From: Enhygromyxa salina
GTDB lineage: Bacteria > Myxococcota_A > Polyangia > Nannocystales > Nannocystaceae
Length of the DNA: 63,964 bases
NCBI RefSeq assembly: GCF_002994615.1
Contig: NZ_PVNK01000204.1
Location: 1 to 63,964 of the forward strand
Direction: 5' to 3'
Shown here: piece after piece, positions 27,853 through 39,736 of the stretch
Layout of the letters: each line of letters begins with the position of its first letter
How positions within the stretch are numbered: the stretch's first letter is position 1
Notes under the pieces: model-generated
Database searches by the model: none
Told to the model about the DNA's origin: nothing
Seen by the model: the letters and a program-made list of their open reading frames with translations, nothing else
Made by a program: the position numbers and the translations under genes

Positions 27853-28944
27853 TCAGAACCGGATCGAGCCGCCGAGCATGAACCCGCCGTCGGGCGTCGG
27901 CGCGCCGCCGAGGCCGAGCTTGTGCTCGCGCAGCTTCGCGACGGTCGCGTCGTTCTTGTGTACGAACAGCAGCGTGGTGAACAGCACCGTCGAGGCCGCA
28001 AACACCCCGGTTGCGATCCAGCCCACGGTCGCGGCCGCGGCCATGTTGTCGGCCTTGATGCAGACCTCGGTGACGGCGGCGTTGGTGACCTCGTCGGGCC
28101 GGTTCGGGTCGGGCGGGGTCTTGGCGAGGGCGCACAGATCTTGGTCGCTGTTGGGATCGATGTCGTTGCTGGGCTTGCCGTCGTCGAGGGACGCCGCGGC
28201 GGCCGCGAGCAGATCTTTGCGGATCGGACCGTCGGGGCTGATCGCGACCGTGGTCCCGATCGCGGTCCCGAGCCCGGCGAGCATGAACGCAGCGCTGACG
28301 CCGACGCCCACGTACTTCCAGGTCGGCCGCGGCGAGTAGGGGCCCCACACGAGCTCGCCGTTGGCGGGCTCGGGGTTGTCGGTGCCGGGCTCGACGCCCT
28401 CGGTGGTGTCGGTGGTGTCGGTGGTGTCGGTGGTGTCGGGGATGTCGGGCTCGGTCGGGGTCGTCTCGATCTTGTAGAGTTCGTCGATCAACGAGGACGC
28501 GGTCTTGCCCAGCTCCGCCTCGCTGAAGGCGAGGAAGGGCACCGTCCGCTCGATCCTGTTGTTGAGCTCGCCGGTCTCGACGTTGAGTGACTTGAGCTCG
28601 ACGAAGTAGTTTTCGCCGATCTTGATCACGGTGCCGAACACCAGCGCCGACGAGCCGAGGGTCGCGCCGCCCTGGGCGAAGCAGGCCAGATCGTCGTCGC
28701 CGCAGCCCATGGTCAGCTTGAGCTCGGCGAGGCTCATGGTGTTGCCGTCGTCGAGGCCGCGCTGGTTGAGGTCCCAGCGGATCGCGTCGGCGAGCGCGCC
28801 GACGTGGTCGCCCTCGCCCTCCATTCCGAGGAAGGTGGTCTTGTCATCGAGCGTCGAGGCCTCGGCGAGGCCCGGCGTGACCGCGAGCAGAGCCGCGACG
28901 GTGACAGAAGCGATGAGGCTGGATGAAAGGCGGCGGCGGAACAT
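27853..28944 (-). CDS. Exported protein with two C-terminal TM segments, unknown function
   Basis: 363 aa from ATG 28944 (MFRRRLSSS). Signal peptide ending about APGLAEA/S; N-terminal domain with a GCGDDDLACFAQGGATLGSSALVFGTV segment that resembles LpoB/TolB-type accessory folds; a Thr-Asp repeat linker (about 185-195); then a TM segment (YVGVGVSAAFMLAGLGTAIG), a soluble loop and a second TM segment (TVGWIATGVFAASTVLFTTL). The chain ends GGSIRF. Immediately after the TGA the same frame stays open for 67 more codons. Divergent from a sensor kinase with starts only 37 bp apart. Confidence 0.75.
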   Translation of the reverse strand: MFRRRLSSSLIASVTVAALLAVTPGLAEASTLDDKTTFLGMEGEGDHVGALADAIRWDLNQRGLDDGNTMSLAELKLTMGCGDDDLACFAQGGATLGSSALVFGTVIKIGENYFVELKSLNVETGELNNRIERTVPFLAFSEAELGKTASSLIDELYKIETTPTEPDIPDTTDTTDTTDTTEGVEPGTDNPEPANGELVWGPYSPRPTWKYVGVGVSAAFMLAGLGTAIGTTVAISPDGPIRKDLLAAAAASLDDGKPSNDIDPNSDQDLCALAKTPPDPNRPDEVTNAAVTEVCIKADNMAAAATVGWIATGVFAASTVLFTTLLFVHKNDATVAKLREHKLGLGGAPTPDGGFMLGGSIRF

Positions 28945-28980
28945 GGGAGTCGTCCCGTCGCGCTCGACGGGCATGACAAA

Positions 28981-30774
28981 GTGACACGTCCGGTCGCGAC
29001 TGAAAAGGGTTTGGCTCCTGCCGTGCTATCGTTGCGCAGGGGAGCTCTGGGCGAGACCGACGACACGCCTGAAGACGAGCTGATCGGTGGGGCAGCGGCC
29101 TCCGGCGAGGCTCCGCTCGCCGTGCCCGAGCTGCCGCCGCTGCGGATCCGCGGGAGCCTGGCCGCGCGGATCGTGGCTCTGGTCGTGCTCGTGGTCCTCG
29201 GAACTGGGGCGGCCGCGCTGGTCATCCGTGCTCAGGTCCGCGGGTTGGGGGCCAATTTCGACCTCCTGACCGGGGTGTACATCCCGTTTCAGACCAAGCT
29301 CCTCGGGGCACAAAACCAGTCGCAGCGGATCGCGGGCTTCGTGATCAGCCACGGCAACCCCGAGGCCCAGCTCGACCGGGCCGAGGAGCTCAACCTCGAG
29401 GAGGCCCTCGAGCTCCGCGCGCGGCTCGTGGCCGAGGTCCGCGCGCCGCTCGAGCAGGCCCTCCAGCACCCCGACCGTCTCGGCGGCATCGAGCAGCTCG
29501 ACGAGGTCCGGGCCCTCGATCGCCAGGTCGCAAAGCTCGCAGAGCTCGTAGCGCTCGATGAAGGCGTGCCCGTCAACGAGGTCCTGGCCGACGCGCCGCA
29601 CCAGGCCGAGATCAGCCGCCGCTTCGCCGAGCTCGAGGTCCAGGCCAACGGCGCGGTCCGAAGTCAGCGCGACACGGTCATGGAGGCCGGTCGCGCGGCC
29701 GAGCAGCGTGCGCTGATCATCACGATCCTGGCCGCGATCTTCTCACTGATCGCGACCTTGTTCGTGATCTTGACCCTGCGACCGCTGCGGCGGCTGGCCC
29801 CGAGCGTGCGCCGGATCGGTCGCGGGGAGTGGCGCGAGCGGATCGAGGTCGGCGAGCGACCCGAGCGGGACGACGAGGTCGCCCGGCTCGCGCGTGAGGT
29901 CAACCTCATGGCCGCGACCCTCGAAGAGCGCGAGCGTCGGCTGCTCCGCGGTGAGCGGCTCGCCGCGATCGGCCGCCTCGCTGCGCAGATCACCCACGAG
30001 ATCCGCAACCCGCTGTCGAGCGTTGCGCTCAACGCCGAGCTGCTCGAAGACGAGATCGACTCGCTCGGCGCGGCCGAGGGCGTGGGCGAGGCCCGCCAGC
30101 TGCTCGCGCGGATCAGCAGCGAGGTCGATCGGCTCACGCAGATCACCGAGGCCTACCTCGGCTTCGCCCGCCGGCCCAAGCCGCAGATGGCCAAGGTCGA
30201 TCTCCGGCGCGAACTCACGGACTTGCTCGATTTCACGGCCCAGGAGCACCAGCGTAACCGCGTGGAGGTCGTCCGCGAGCTCCCGAGCGCGCCGGTCTGG
30301 GTCGAGGCCGACGCCGGCCAGCTGCGCCAGGCGCTGCTCAACCTGCTGCGCAACGCTCAGGAGGCCGTGCTCGAGGTCGCGGTAGATCCGCTCGACGCGG
30401 GCGCGGACGTCGGGGATCTGCTCGACGACTTTGACGGCGAGCCCGGGGCCAAGTCCGCGCTCGCCGCCAAAGCGGCCGCGACGATCGTCGTCTCGCTGGT
30501 ATGTAAGGATGGCGTGGCCCTCGTGGTTGTCGGCGACAGCGGCCCTGGCATCCCCGTGCCCGAGCAGGGCGGCATCGAGCGCATCTTCGAGGCCTTCGTG
30601 ACCAGCAAGACCCACGGAACCGGGCTTGGTTTGCCGATGGTCCAGCAGATCGCCGTCGACCACGGCGGCGCCGTCCGGCTCGCCTCGACCGGGCCGCAGG
30701 GCACCAAATTCGAGTTCGAGCTGCCCGCTTGCGATCCTCCGGCCGCGTCCGTATCCTCCGAAAACTCGGCGTGA
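28981..30774 (+). CDS. Sensor histidine kinase with HAMP domain
   Basis: 597 aa. Two TM segments (about 60-82 and 240-262) flank an extracytoplasmic helical sensor. HAMP follows, then HisKA with LAAQITHEIRNPLSS (phospho-accepting H339) and HATPase with LLNLLRNAQEAV (N-box), VVGDSGPGIP (G1), and THGTGLGLPMVQQI (G2). Layout resembles NtrB/AtoS-type kinases. GTG 28981 is the upstream-most start; internal GTGs after about 13 residues are possible. No response regulator lies beside it, so its partner is elsewhere or it is an orphan. Confidence 0.88.
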   Translation: MTRPVATEKGLAPAVLSLRRGALGETDDTPEDELIGGAAASGEAPLAVPELPPLRIRGSLAARIVALVVLVVLGTGAAALVIRAQVRGLGANFDLLTGVYIPFQTKLLGAQNQSQRIAGFVISHGNPEAQLDRAEELNLEEALELRARLVAEVRAPLEQALQHPDRLGGIEQLDEVRALDRQVAKLAELVALDEGVPVNEVLADAPHQAEISRRFAELEVQANGAVRSQRDTVMEAGRAAEQRALIITILAAIFSLIATLFVILTLRPLRRLAPSVRRIGRGEWRERIEVGERPERDDEVARLAREVNLMAATLEERERRLLRGERLAAIGRLAAQITHEIRNPLSSVALNAELLEDEIDSLGAAEGVGEARQLLARISSEVDRLTQITEAYLGFARRPKPQMAKVDLRRELTDLLDFTAQEHQRNRVEVVRELPSAPVWVEADAGQLRQALLNLLRNAQEAVLEVAVDPLDAGADVGDLLDDFDGEPGAKSALAAKAAATIVVSLVCKDGVALVVVGDSGPGIPVPEQGGIERIFEAFVTSKTHGTGLGLPMVQQIAVDHGGAVRLASTGPQGTKFEFELPACDPPAASVSSENSA

Positions 30775-30807
30775 GGCTCGCTAGGGCCCCGTCCACAGGA
30801 ACCCCAC

Positions 30808-31536
30808 ATGTCCATGCGCCGCTTCGCCCCCGTCTCCTTGTTGCTCGCCGGCTTCACGATCAGCGCTTGCACGGCCATCTTGGTCCCCGACGAAGATGAC
30901 GACGGCGTCACCCGGTGCAACACGACCGAGGACTGCAAGGAGCCCGAAGACACCCGCTACACCGCGCAGTGTGTGTTCGGTGAGGGCCAGCCCGAGAACT
31001 CCGACAAGATCTGCGCCGCGGCCTACGACGAGGTCAACTGCAGCCCCGAGGCCTACGCGGGCGACCACCCCTTCGCCGAGGCCTACGATGCGGCGACCAG
31101 CAACGAGGCCAAGGCGGCCTACGGCAGCTGCATCGAGGAGAACCGGGGCACGCGTGGTTGTGCGCCCCGGCCCGACGGCTGTGACGCGGGCCTCGAGGCC
31201 AACGCCAACAACATCTGCGACGATCCCACCGAGGCCATCCCCGCGATCAACCCCGCCAAGGTCGGCGGCGTCGAGATCGCCGGGCAGGACGTCCAGGATC
31301 AGTTCTGTCGGTCCTTCTTCTGCGATGAGGCCTTCGTCTGCGACACCGGCGGGTCCAAGCCGATCTGCAAGCCCTGCGAAGCGGGCGAGGAGTTCGGTAC
31401 GGGCGGCTGCGGCACGCTCTTCATCCAGGGCCAGCCCTCGACGGTCTACACGAGCCTCGACAGCGCCAACTGTGACGGGGACCTCGAGACCGAAGATGTC
31501 ATGTTCGGGGCGACCCCGGTGCCGCCTGGGCCCTGA
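30808..31536 (+). CDS. Cysteine-rich lipoprotein
   Basis: 242 aa. Lipobox-like TISAC (C21) after an Arg-rich signal peptide. The mature part has 18 or so cysteines spaced in short motifs (CNTTEDCKEPED, CAPRPDGCDAG, CRSFFCDEAFVCDTG), with no enzyme motif. It follows the sensor kinase by 33 bp in the same direction and could be co-transcribed. Function unknown. Confidence 0.85.
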   Translation: MSMRRFAPVSLLLAGFTISACTAILVPDEDDDGVTRCNTTEDCKEPEDTRYTAQCVFGEGQPENSDKICAAAYDEVNCSPEAYAGDHPFAEAYDAATSNEAKAAYGSCIEENRGTRGCAPRPDGCDAGLEANANNICDDPTEAIPAINPAKVGGVEIAGQDVQDQFCRSFFCDEAFVCDTGGSKPICKPCEAGEEFGTGGCGTLFIQGQPSTVYTSLDSANCDGDLETEDVMFGATPVPPGP

Positions 31537-31562
31537 TCGGTCCGAAGTGATAGCGTGAGGGC

Positions 31563-32546
31563 ATGCAGCTTCGCGCGTTGGGCCTGAGTTTGTGTCTGGG
31601 CTCGTGTCTGGGGCTGCTCGCGTGCGGCGGCGGGGACGAGGCGTCGGCGGCCGACGGCGACACCGGCACGGACGCCTCGACCGACGAGCGCGGGACCACG
31701 GGCGAGAGCACCGAGACCGAGACCGGCGCCGAGACGGAGACCGAGACCGGCGAGACCGAGACCGGCGAGACCGGTGAGCCCCCGGGCAACCTGTTCTTGT
31801 CCGACGAGCTGCTCAACATCGCCCACCGCGGCGGCGCCAGCCTGCGCCCCGAGGCCACGCTGATCGCGTTCGAGAACGCCCTGGCCGTCGGCGCCGACGT
31901 GCTCGAGTTCGATCTCCACGCCAGCTCCGACGGCGTCATCGTGGTCATGCACGACGACACCGTCGACCGCACGACCGACGGCAGCGGCGCGATCAAGGAC
32001 ATGAGCTTCGACGAGCTGCGGATGCTCGATGCCGGGTACACGTTCACGACCGACGGCGGCGAGACCTACCCCTACCGCGGCATGGGCCTGCAGATCCCCA
32101 CGCTCGAGGAGGTCTTCGAGGCCTTCCCCGACGCGTACTACATGATCGAGATCAAGCAGGCCGAGCCCTCGATCGTCGCGGATCTGCTGCCGATCATCGC
32201 CGACCACGGCGTCGGCGAGCGCCTGGTCCTCGCGAGCTTCGAGCAGATCACCCTCGACGAGATCCGGGCCCAGGACCCCGCCCAGGTGACCACGATGTCG
32301 GCCCCCGAGATGGTCGACCTGTTCAGCATGGGCGCCGAGCCAGGCTACGAGCCGCCCGCGCTGTTCATCCAGGCCCCGTGGGAGGTCGTGGATCAAGAGC
32401 TCGTCGACGTCGCGCATGGCCACGGGATCAAGGTCCACCCGTGGACGGTCAACACCGAGCCGCTGATGGAAGAGCTGATCGGCTACGGCGTGGATGGGCT
32501 GATCACCGACGACCCGGCCCTGCTCGACAGCCTGCTCGGGGGCTGA
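31563..32546 (+). CDS. Glycerophosphodiester phosphodiesterase lipoprotein
   Basis: 327 aa. Lipobox GLLAC (C21), a Thr-Glu/Gly linker (about 48-75), then a GDPD TIM barrel. Catalytic residues visible: AHRGGAS (H88, R89), LEFDLH with the metal ligands E115 and D117, and MHDDTVDRTTDG (H130). C-terminal strands EIKQAEPS and KVHPWTVNT fit the family. It hydrolyses glycerophosphodiesters to glycerol-3-phosphate and alcohol; at the cell surface it may act on lipid headgroups released from prey (inference). Follows the previous gene by 26 bp, likely co-transcribed. Confidence 0.92.
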   Translation: MQLRALGLSLCLGSCLGLLACGGGDEASAADGDTGTDASTDERGTTGESTETETGAETETETGETETGETGEPPGNLFLSDELLNIAHRGGASLRPEATLIAFENALAVGADVLEFDLHASSDGVIVVMHDDTVDRTTDGSGAIKDMSFDELRMLDAGYTFTTDGGETYPYRGMGLQIPTLEEVFEAFPDAYYMIEIKQAEPSIVADLLPIIADHGVGERLVLASFEQITLDEIRAQDPAQVTTMSAPEMVDLFSMGAEPGYEPPALFIQAPWEVVDQELVDVAHGHGIKVHPWTVNTEPLMEELIGYGVDGLITDDPALLDSLLGG

Positions 32547-32680
32547 GCATTGGGTAGCGGACAACGCGCGGCGTTGTGTATGCTGCGCCGATGACCAGAA
32601 GTCGCGCCGTCAGAATACCTCGGCGCCAGCTTCGACGCGCAGATCTTCAGCGAATCTGCGTCCGACCCGAGCGTGGCGCC

Positions 32681-32702
32681 GGGGCCCCCGCTTGGGGGCC
32701 CC
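32681..32702. terminator. Hairpin terminator between convergent genes
   Basis: GGGGCCCCC-GCTT-GGGGGCCCC, 9-bp GC stem with a 4-nt loop. Lies between the convergent GDPD and malectin/beta-helix genes and fits a bidirectional terminator, but no U-tract is present. Confidence 0.45.
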
Positions 32703-32709
32703 GGTCAGC

Positions 32710-34641
<1,932 letters not shown>

Positions 34642-34830
34642 GTGCGCGCAGGCTACCAGCGTGGCTGGGCTTCACCAGCGGTCCTGCCCGTCGGGGAAGG
34701 TCACGGGGATGCCGACGAGGAGGTTCGAGCTCTGGATCTGGATCTGGATCTGGGCGACCGAATTGTTGACCGTGGCGAAAGCCGGGACCGGGTCGTGGGT
34801 GGCGTTGCCCTGCCCGGCGGCTGAGCGCGC

Positions 34831-36420
34831 TCAGCCCGGCTCTCGCACGTGAACCTCGCGCGTGCGCGCGTCGACGATCTTCGGCTCGCTCACCCGCAGC
34901 TCGAGCGCCCCGCGGACGTCGATCGCCTCGATGTCCTCGAGCGCGATCCCCTCAGCGAGCGGAACCTGCACGAGCCTGCCGCCGGGGAGGTCGGGCAGCG
35001 GCCGCGTGTCCGTGCCGAGCTCGAGCTCGCCGGCTTCGGTGCTCAGGACCACGCGCAGCTCAGCGTCGAGGCTGGGCTCGGGCGGCGTCGGGCTGTCGTT
35101 GACCCACCACAGCGTCTCGCCTTCGGGCTGGACGATGCCCGTGAGCACGGTGCGCGTGTCGCCCGTTGGAGCTGGGGCCGCGCCCTGCATGTTGGCGCCA
35201 GCGAAGGCGGTGAGCACCGTCTGCACGTTGTAGCTGCGCGTGAACCGGTAGTCCGAGATCCAGTAGGGCCGGCAGTAGCTCATGAAGTCGGTGTAGCCGA
35301 GCGGATCGTAAAACTGCGCGGTGTAGGGATCGAGGCCTTGAGCTCCGAGCGTCGCGTTCTCGTGGGGGTAGAGGGGATCGGGATCGGCGGCGCCGCCACA
35401 GGGGGCGTGCTGAGAGCCCTGCGCGTGGCCGATCTCGTGGACGGCGGTGTTGACCGACTCCTGGATGTCGTTGGGGTTCCACAGGCCCGCGCCGTAGCGC
35501 ATGACCGAGTCGCCGAGGGTCGGGGGCACGTTGTTGACGGGCGCGACGCCCAAGATCCCGTCGGGGATCACGGAGCAGTCGTCGAGCAGGATCAAGAAGA
35601 AGGCGTCGGGGATGTCGGCATACTCGGCGCGGATCGGGCCGACGACGGAGAGCAGCTCGATCACGTTGGTCGGCGAGTTGATGTCGACGCTCAGCGAGGT
35701 GTCGATCGTCACGCCGTTCGACTCGATCGCGCTCCAGGCCTGGAAGCCCGAGCGGATCGCGTCGAGCTCGTCTTCGGGCAGCACGCTGGTGTCGGTCGAG
35801 CAGCCCGGCACGTCGTAGTGGACCCCGACGATGTAGAGGTTCAGCTTGGCCGGATCGGGCATGATCGGCATCGCCGTGTTCTTCTCTCGCGGCCACCGGG
35901 TCTTGCCCGTCGACTCGGGGATCTCGGGGTCGGGGTCGGGCTCGACGACGGTCACGCTGTAGCGCATGCCCGGGACCACGTCCTCGGGGTCGAGGCGCCA
36001 GTAGAAGCTCGTGAGCAGGTCGGTCGGCTGGGACTTTCCGACCACGAAGGGCGGATTGCCGGCCTCGCTCTCGCGGTCGTCGTAGACGACCTCCTCGCCG
36101 TCGGGGCCCTCGACGTGGAGCCGGGCGACGAGCGGGCGCGGCGTCCACTCGAGCGGCGGATCCCACAGCGCCCGGACCCACATGTGCCGGTTGGGGATCA
36201 GCGGGACGCCGTAGGTGGTCGGATCGACGACCTTGCCGTCTCGGTAGATCGGCTGGACGACCGACTGCGAGATCTCGATCGAGGTGATCTCGAGGTCGCC
36301 GCGGACCGGGCTGAAGGGCTCGGGCCCGCTTGTCTCGCCGTCCCCGGCTTCGACGTCGTCACCGCCGCACGCAGCGAGGAGCAGGGCGATGGCCAGGCTG
36401 GAGGCTCGGGCGGGGCGCAT
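34831..36420 (-). CDS. Secreted metzincin-type zinc metalloprotease
   Basis: 529 aa. Lipobox LLLAAC (C18). The catalytic zinc motif HEIGHAQGSQH (about 329-339, HExxHxxGxxH) is intact; DPLGYTDFMSYCRPYWIS downstream supplies the Met-turn-like MSYC. N-terminal half (about 40-225) is beta-rich without a recognised domain, C-terminal about 80 residues also beta-rich. The MSYC-RP-WIS pattern is seen in M66-like/StcE-type myxobacterial peptidases. Start at ATG 36420; the frame upstream of it is antisense to the helicase. Could attack prey glycoproteins (inference). Confidence 0.88.
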   Translation of the reverse strand: MRPARASSLAIALLLAACGGDDVEAGDGETSGPEPFSPVRGDLEITSIEISQSVVQPIYRDGKVVDPTTYGVPLIPNRHMWVRALWDPPLEWTPRPLVARLHVEGPDGEEVVYDDRESEAGNPPFVVGKSQPTDLLTSFYWRLDPEDVVPGMRYSVTVVEPDPDPEIPESTGKTRWPREKNTAMPIMPDPAKLNLYIVGVHYDVPGCSTDTSVLPEDELDAIRSGFQAWSAIESNGVTIDTSLSVDINSPTNVIELLSVVGPIRAEYADIPDAFFLILLDDCSVIPDGILGVAPVNNVPPTLGDSVMRYGAGLWNPNDIQESVNTAVHEIGHAQGSQHAPCGGAADPDPLYPHENATLGAQGLDPYTAQFYDPLGYTDFMSYCRPYWISDYRFTRSYNVQTVLTAFAGANMQGAAPAPTGDTRTVLTGIVQPEGETLWWVNDSPTPPEPSLDAELRVVLSTEAGELELGTDTRPLPDLPGGRLVQVPLAEGIALEDIEAIDVRGALELRVSEPKIVDARTREVHVREPG

Positions 36421-36495
36421 GGTGAAGTATAGACCCTCGGTCAAGCCCTGGGCCCCATTTGCCCTGGTGGTCGGGATCTTCGATGATCGGGGCTC

Positions 36496-39111
36496 ATGTC
36501 GAGCACCCGCATGTTGGTCGACGGCGTCCCGCTGCCCGCCGAGGGCGCGCCCGGGAGTCTGAGCGACGACCAGATCCTCGAGCACTTCCTCGACTGGACG
36601 ATTGAGGCCGGGTTCGAGCTCTATCCGCACCAGGAGGAGGCGGTGCTCGAGATCATGGCCGGGCGCCACGTCATCCTCAACACGCCGACGGGCTCGGGCA
36701 AGTCGCTGGTCGCGCTGGCGATGCACTTCCGGGCCCTGTGTCGCGGCGAGCGGGCCTACTACACCTCGCCGATCAAGGCGCTGGTCTCGGAAAAATTCTT
36801 CGATCTGTGCCGGGTGTTTGGCGCCGAGCGCGTTGGGATGCTGACCGGCGACGCGGCGCTCAACAACGACGCCCAGGTCGTGTGCTGCACGGCCGAGGTC
36901 CTGGCCAACATCGCCCTGCGCGACGGCAGCCAGGCCAAGGTCGACTACGCGGTCCTCGACGAGTTTCACTTCTTCGCCGACCGAGACCGCGGCATCGCCT
37001 GGCAGATCCCGCTGCTGACCCTGCCCCAGACCACCTTCATGCTGATGTCGGCGACGCTCGGCGACACCGCGCGCTTCGAGCACGAGCTCGAGACCCGGAC
37101 CGAGCACGAGGTCGCGCTGGTCAAGTCGAGCGAGCGGCCGGTCCCGCTCGAGTTCTCGTACTCGCAGTCGCCGATCCACGAGACGATCGAGGAGATCGTC
37201 GAGGGCGGGCGCGCGCCCGCTTACGTTGTCAACTTCACCCAGCGCGAGGCCGCCGAGCTGGCCCAGGCCCTGACCTCGATGAAGCTGATCGACCGCGAGC
37301 AGCGCGGCCGGATCAACGACGCGCTCCACGGCTTTCGCTTCGACACGATCTACGGCAAGGACATCCAGCGCTTCATCAAGGCTGGCGTCGGGCTCCACCA
37401 CGCGGGCTTGCTGCCCAAGTATCGCCTGCTGATCGAGAAGCTGGCCCAAGACGGGCTGCTTCAGGTCATCTGCGGGACCGACACCCTCGGGGTCGGGGTC
37501 AACATCCCGATCCGCACGGTCTTGTTCACCAAGCTGTGCAAGTACGACGGCGAGAGCACCAAGATCCTCGCGGTCCGCGACTTCAAGCAGATCTCGGGGC
37601 GGGCCGGGCGCAAGGGCTTTGACGAGCGCGGCTGGGTGATCGCGCAGGCGCCCGAGCACGTGATCGAGAACCTCAAGCTCGAGGCCAAGGCCCGCTCGGC
37701 CAGCAAGCCCGGCAAGAAGCCCAAGAAATTCGTGCGCAAGAAGCCGCCCGAGCGCGGCTACGTCCACTGGGACGAAGACACCTTCAAGCGGCTGGTCGAG
37801 GGCGAGCCCGAGACCTTGCAGGCCGCGTTTCGGGTTGACCACGGGATGATGCTCAACATCCTCCAGCGGCCCCAGGCGCAGCTGTGGGACCCCGAGCGGA
37901 CCGACGGGGGCTACCGGGATCTGCTCCGGCTGATCGCCGACTCGGGCGAGCGCGCCGTCGTCATCACCGGGCTCAAGCGCGAGTCGGCCCAGCTGTTTCG
38001 CGCGCTGCGGGGCGCGGGCATCGTCGAGCTGCGCCCGCGCGAGGGCGGCAAGCGGGGCCGCTGCGTGTTCGTGGCCGAGGAGCTCCAGCGTCACTTTTCG
38101 CTCCTGCAGGCCCTCGGGCTCTACCTCGTCGAGGCCCTCGAGCTCCTCGACCCCGACAGCGAGGGCTACCCCCTGCACGTGATGAGCCTGGCCGAGGCGA
38201 TCCTCGAGAACCCGCGGGTGTTGCTGATGCGCCAGGAGTCGAAGCTCCGGGGTGATCGCGTGGCCGAGCTCAAGGCCGAGGGCATGGAGTACGACGCGCG
38301 GATGGAGGAGCTCGAGAAGGTCAGCTACCTCAAGCCCGACGTCGAGTTCATCTACGATACGTTCAATAATTTCGCCGCCAAGCACCCCTGGGTCGGGACC
38401 GAGAACATTCGGCCCAAGTCGATCGCCCGCGACATGTACGAGCAATGGGCGACTTTCAATGACTATGTAAAGACCTACAGCCTCGCGCGCAGCGAGGGCT
38501 TGCTGCTGCGGCACCTGCATCAGACCTACAAGACCCTCGACCAGACCGTGCCCGACGCCTACAAGACCGAGGCCCTCGTCGACGCGATCGCGTGGCTACG
38601 CGCGACGATCGAGCGCGTCGACTCGAGCCTGGTTCAAGAGTGGGAGCGGATGCTCAGCGGGGCCCACGAGGTCGACGAGCGCCTGGCCGAGAAGCTCGAG
38701 CGGATGCGGCCCGAAGAGCTCGACATCTCGCTCGACAAGAAGGAGTTCTACGCACGAATCCGCGCAGAGCTCCACCAGCTGGTCCACGCGCTCGCGCGGC
38801 AGGACTGGGAGGAGGCGCTGGCCTCGTTCCGCGCCCGGCCCGACGCCGAGGGCAACGAGTGGGATGAGGCGCGGCTCGAGTCGGTCATGGCCGGGTACTA
38901 CTCGGAGTACGAAAAATTGGTGTTCAGTCCCCGCGCGCGGCAGACCGATCGCACGCAGATCACCGAGCAAGCGCGGCACCTGTGGGGGGTCCGCTACACC
39001 TTTGTGGATCCCGAGGATGACGGGTTTTGGTACATCGAGGGTGAGGTGGATCTGCGCGAGGACCCCTCACCCGAAGGGCCCGTGGTTCGAGTGTTGCGGA
39101 TCGGGACTTAG
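36496..39111 (+). CDS. DEAD/DEAH-box helicase with C-terminal DUF3516-like region
   Basis: 871 aa, cytosolic. Helicase motifs: I TPTGSGKS (about 66-73), II DEFH (about 155-158), III SAT (about 184-186), the GVGVNIPIRT motif V and VI QISGRAGRKG (about 364-373). DEFH and the VI motif place it in the Ski2-like group. A basic patch (KPGKKPKKFVRKKPPERG, about 405-422) precedes the C-terminal 450 residues, which match the DUF3516 layout of actinobacterial and deltaproteobacterial helicases. Probably acts on RNA; no specific substrate evident. Divergent from the metalloprotease (75 bp between starts). Confidence 0.9.
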   Translation: MSSTRMLVDGVPLPAEGAPGSLSDDQILEHFLDWTIEAGFELYPHQEEAVLEIMAGRHVILNTPTGSGKSLVALAMHFRALCRGERAYYTSPIKALVSEKFFDLCRVFGAERVGMLTGDAALNNDAQVVCCTAEVLANIALRDGSQAKVDYAVLDEFHFFADRDRGIAWQIPLLTLPQTTFMLMSATLGDTARFEHELETRTEHEVALVKSSERPVPLEFSYSQSPIHETIEEIVEGGRAPAYVVNFTQREAAELAQALTSMKLIDREQRGRINDALHGFRFDTIYGKDIQRFIKAGVGLHHAGLLPKYRLLIEKLAQDGLLQVICGTDTLGVGVNIPIRTVLFTKLCKYDGESTKILAVRDFKQISGRAGRKGFDERGWVIAQAPEHVIENLKLEAKARSASKPGKKPKKFVRKKPPERGYVHWDEDTFKRLVEGEPETLQAAFRVDHGMMLNILQRPQAQLWDPERTDGGYRDLLRLIADSGERAVVITGLKRESAQLFRALRGAGIVELRPREGGKRGRCVFVAEELQRHFSLLQALGLYLVEALELLDPDSEGYPLHVMSLAEAILENPRVLLMRQESKLRGDRVAELKAEGMEYDARMEELEKVSYLKPDVEFIYDTFNNFAAKHPWVGTENIRPKSIARDMYEQWATFNDYVKTYSLARSEGLLLRHLHQTYKTLDQTVPDAYKTEALVDAIAWLRATIERVDSSLVQEWERMLSGAHEVDERLAEKLERMRPEELDISLDKKEFYARIRAELHQLVHALARQDWEEALASFRARPDAEGNEWDEARLESVMAGYYSEYEKLVFSPRARQTDRTQITEQARHLWGVRYTFVDPEDDGFWYIEGEVDLREDPSPEGPVVRVLRIGT

Positions 39112-39162
39112 GCCTCGGCCTGAGTCAAGCGCTGCGCGCTCGACCTCACCCCAAACGCTCGC

Positions 39163-39660
39163 TCAGTCGTCCTTCATCCAGTCCGAGAACGGGCGTATCT
39201 CGATCTGATCTTCGGGGACGAGGGCCACGTGGCTGTCGTCGTGTTGGTAGGTGACGAGGCCGAGCTCGGGGAAGCGACCGCGGTCGCCGGGCCTGCGATC
39301 GCCGCCTTGAAGCAAGACGAGGTCGACGGTGGAGGTGTTGCGCACGAGGTGGGCGGGCCCGTTGGGAGGGAACCCGCAAAAGTCGCCCGGGCGCAGCGCG
39401 AGCTCCTCGTCGTCGAAGCGGACCTGACCTTCACCCGAGAGCACGTAGATCCACTCTTCGTTCACGCTGTGGACGTGGAGGGCGAAGCTCTCCTTGCCGG
39501 GGGGGATGCGGGCAATGGAGACGCCGAGGTGGGTCAGGCCTGCGCGGTCACTGAGCCGCGTCATGAAGATCTCGGACTGATCATTGAGCGGATGGCTGAC
39601 GCGGAACTCTTCGCTCGCGTCGAGCTCGCTGGGGCGGACGAGGTGATCTTTGGTGGACAT
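39163..39660 (-). CDS. Cupin-domain protein
   Basis: 165 aa, cytosolic. Single cupin: HVHSVNEEWIYVLSGEGQV (metal-binding HxH...E) and PNGPAHLVRN (second His) with FCGFPPNGP turn. Residues 1-45 form a lead-in strand and the C-terminal 30 residues an acidic tail. Substrate unknown; cupins of this size can be sugar isomerases, dioxygenases or sensors. Convergent with the helicase gene. Confidence 0.88.
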   Translation of the reverse strand: MSTKDHLVRPSELDASEEFRVSHPLNDQSEIFMTRLSDRAGLTHLGVSIARIPPGKESFALHVHSVNEEWIYVLSGEGQVRFDDEELALRPGDFCGFPPNGPAHLVRNTSTVDLVLLQGGDRRPGDRGRFPELGLVTYQHDDSHVALVPEDQIEIRPFSDWMKDD

Positions 39661-39736
39661 CGTTGGAAGCGGAGCTGTCTGGCGAGCGAGCGGGCGGCCG
39701 CGGCCGCCTCGCTCGAGAGGTAGAGCGCGTGGTGGT

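Noticed and set aside
27339..28001. Minus-strand Ser/Arg-rich 220-codon frame across the intergenic region
   Set aside because: Shadow in a different frame of the OmpA-like gene; composition is typical of frame-shifted GC-rich coding DNA.
34831..38520. 1229-codon minus frame joining the metalloprotease to a long upstream extension
   Set aside because: The part upstream of 36420 lies antisense to the helicase and has no protein-like features; ATG 36420 starts a clean lipoprotein signal.
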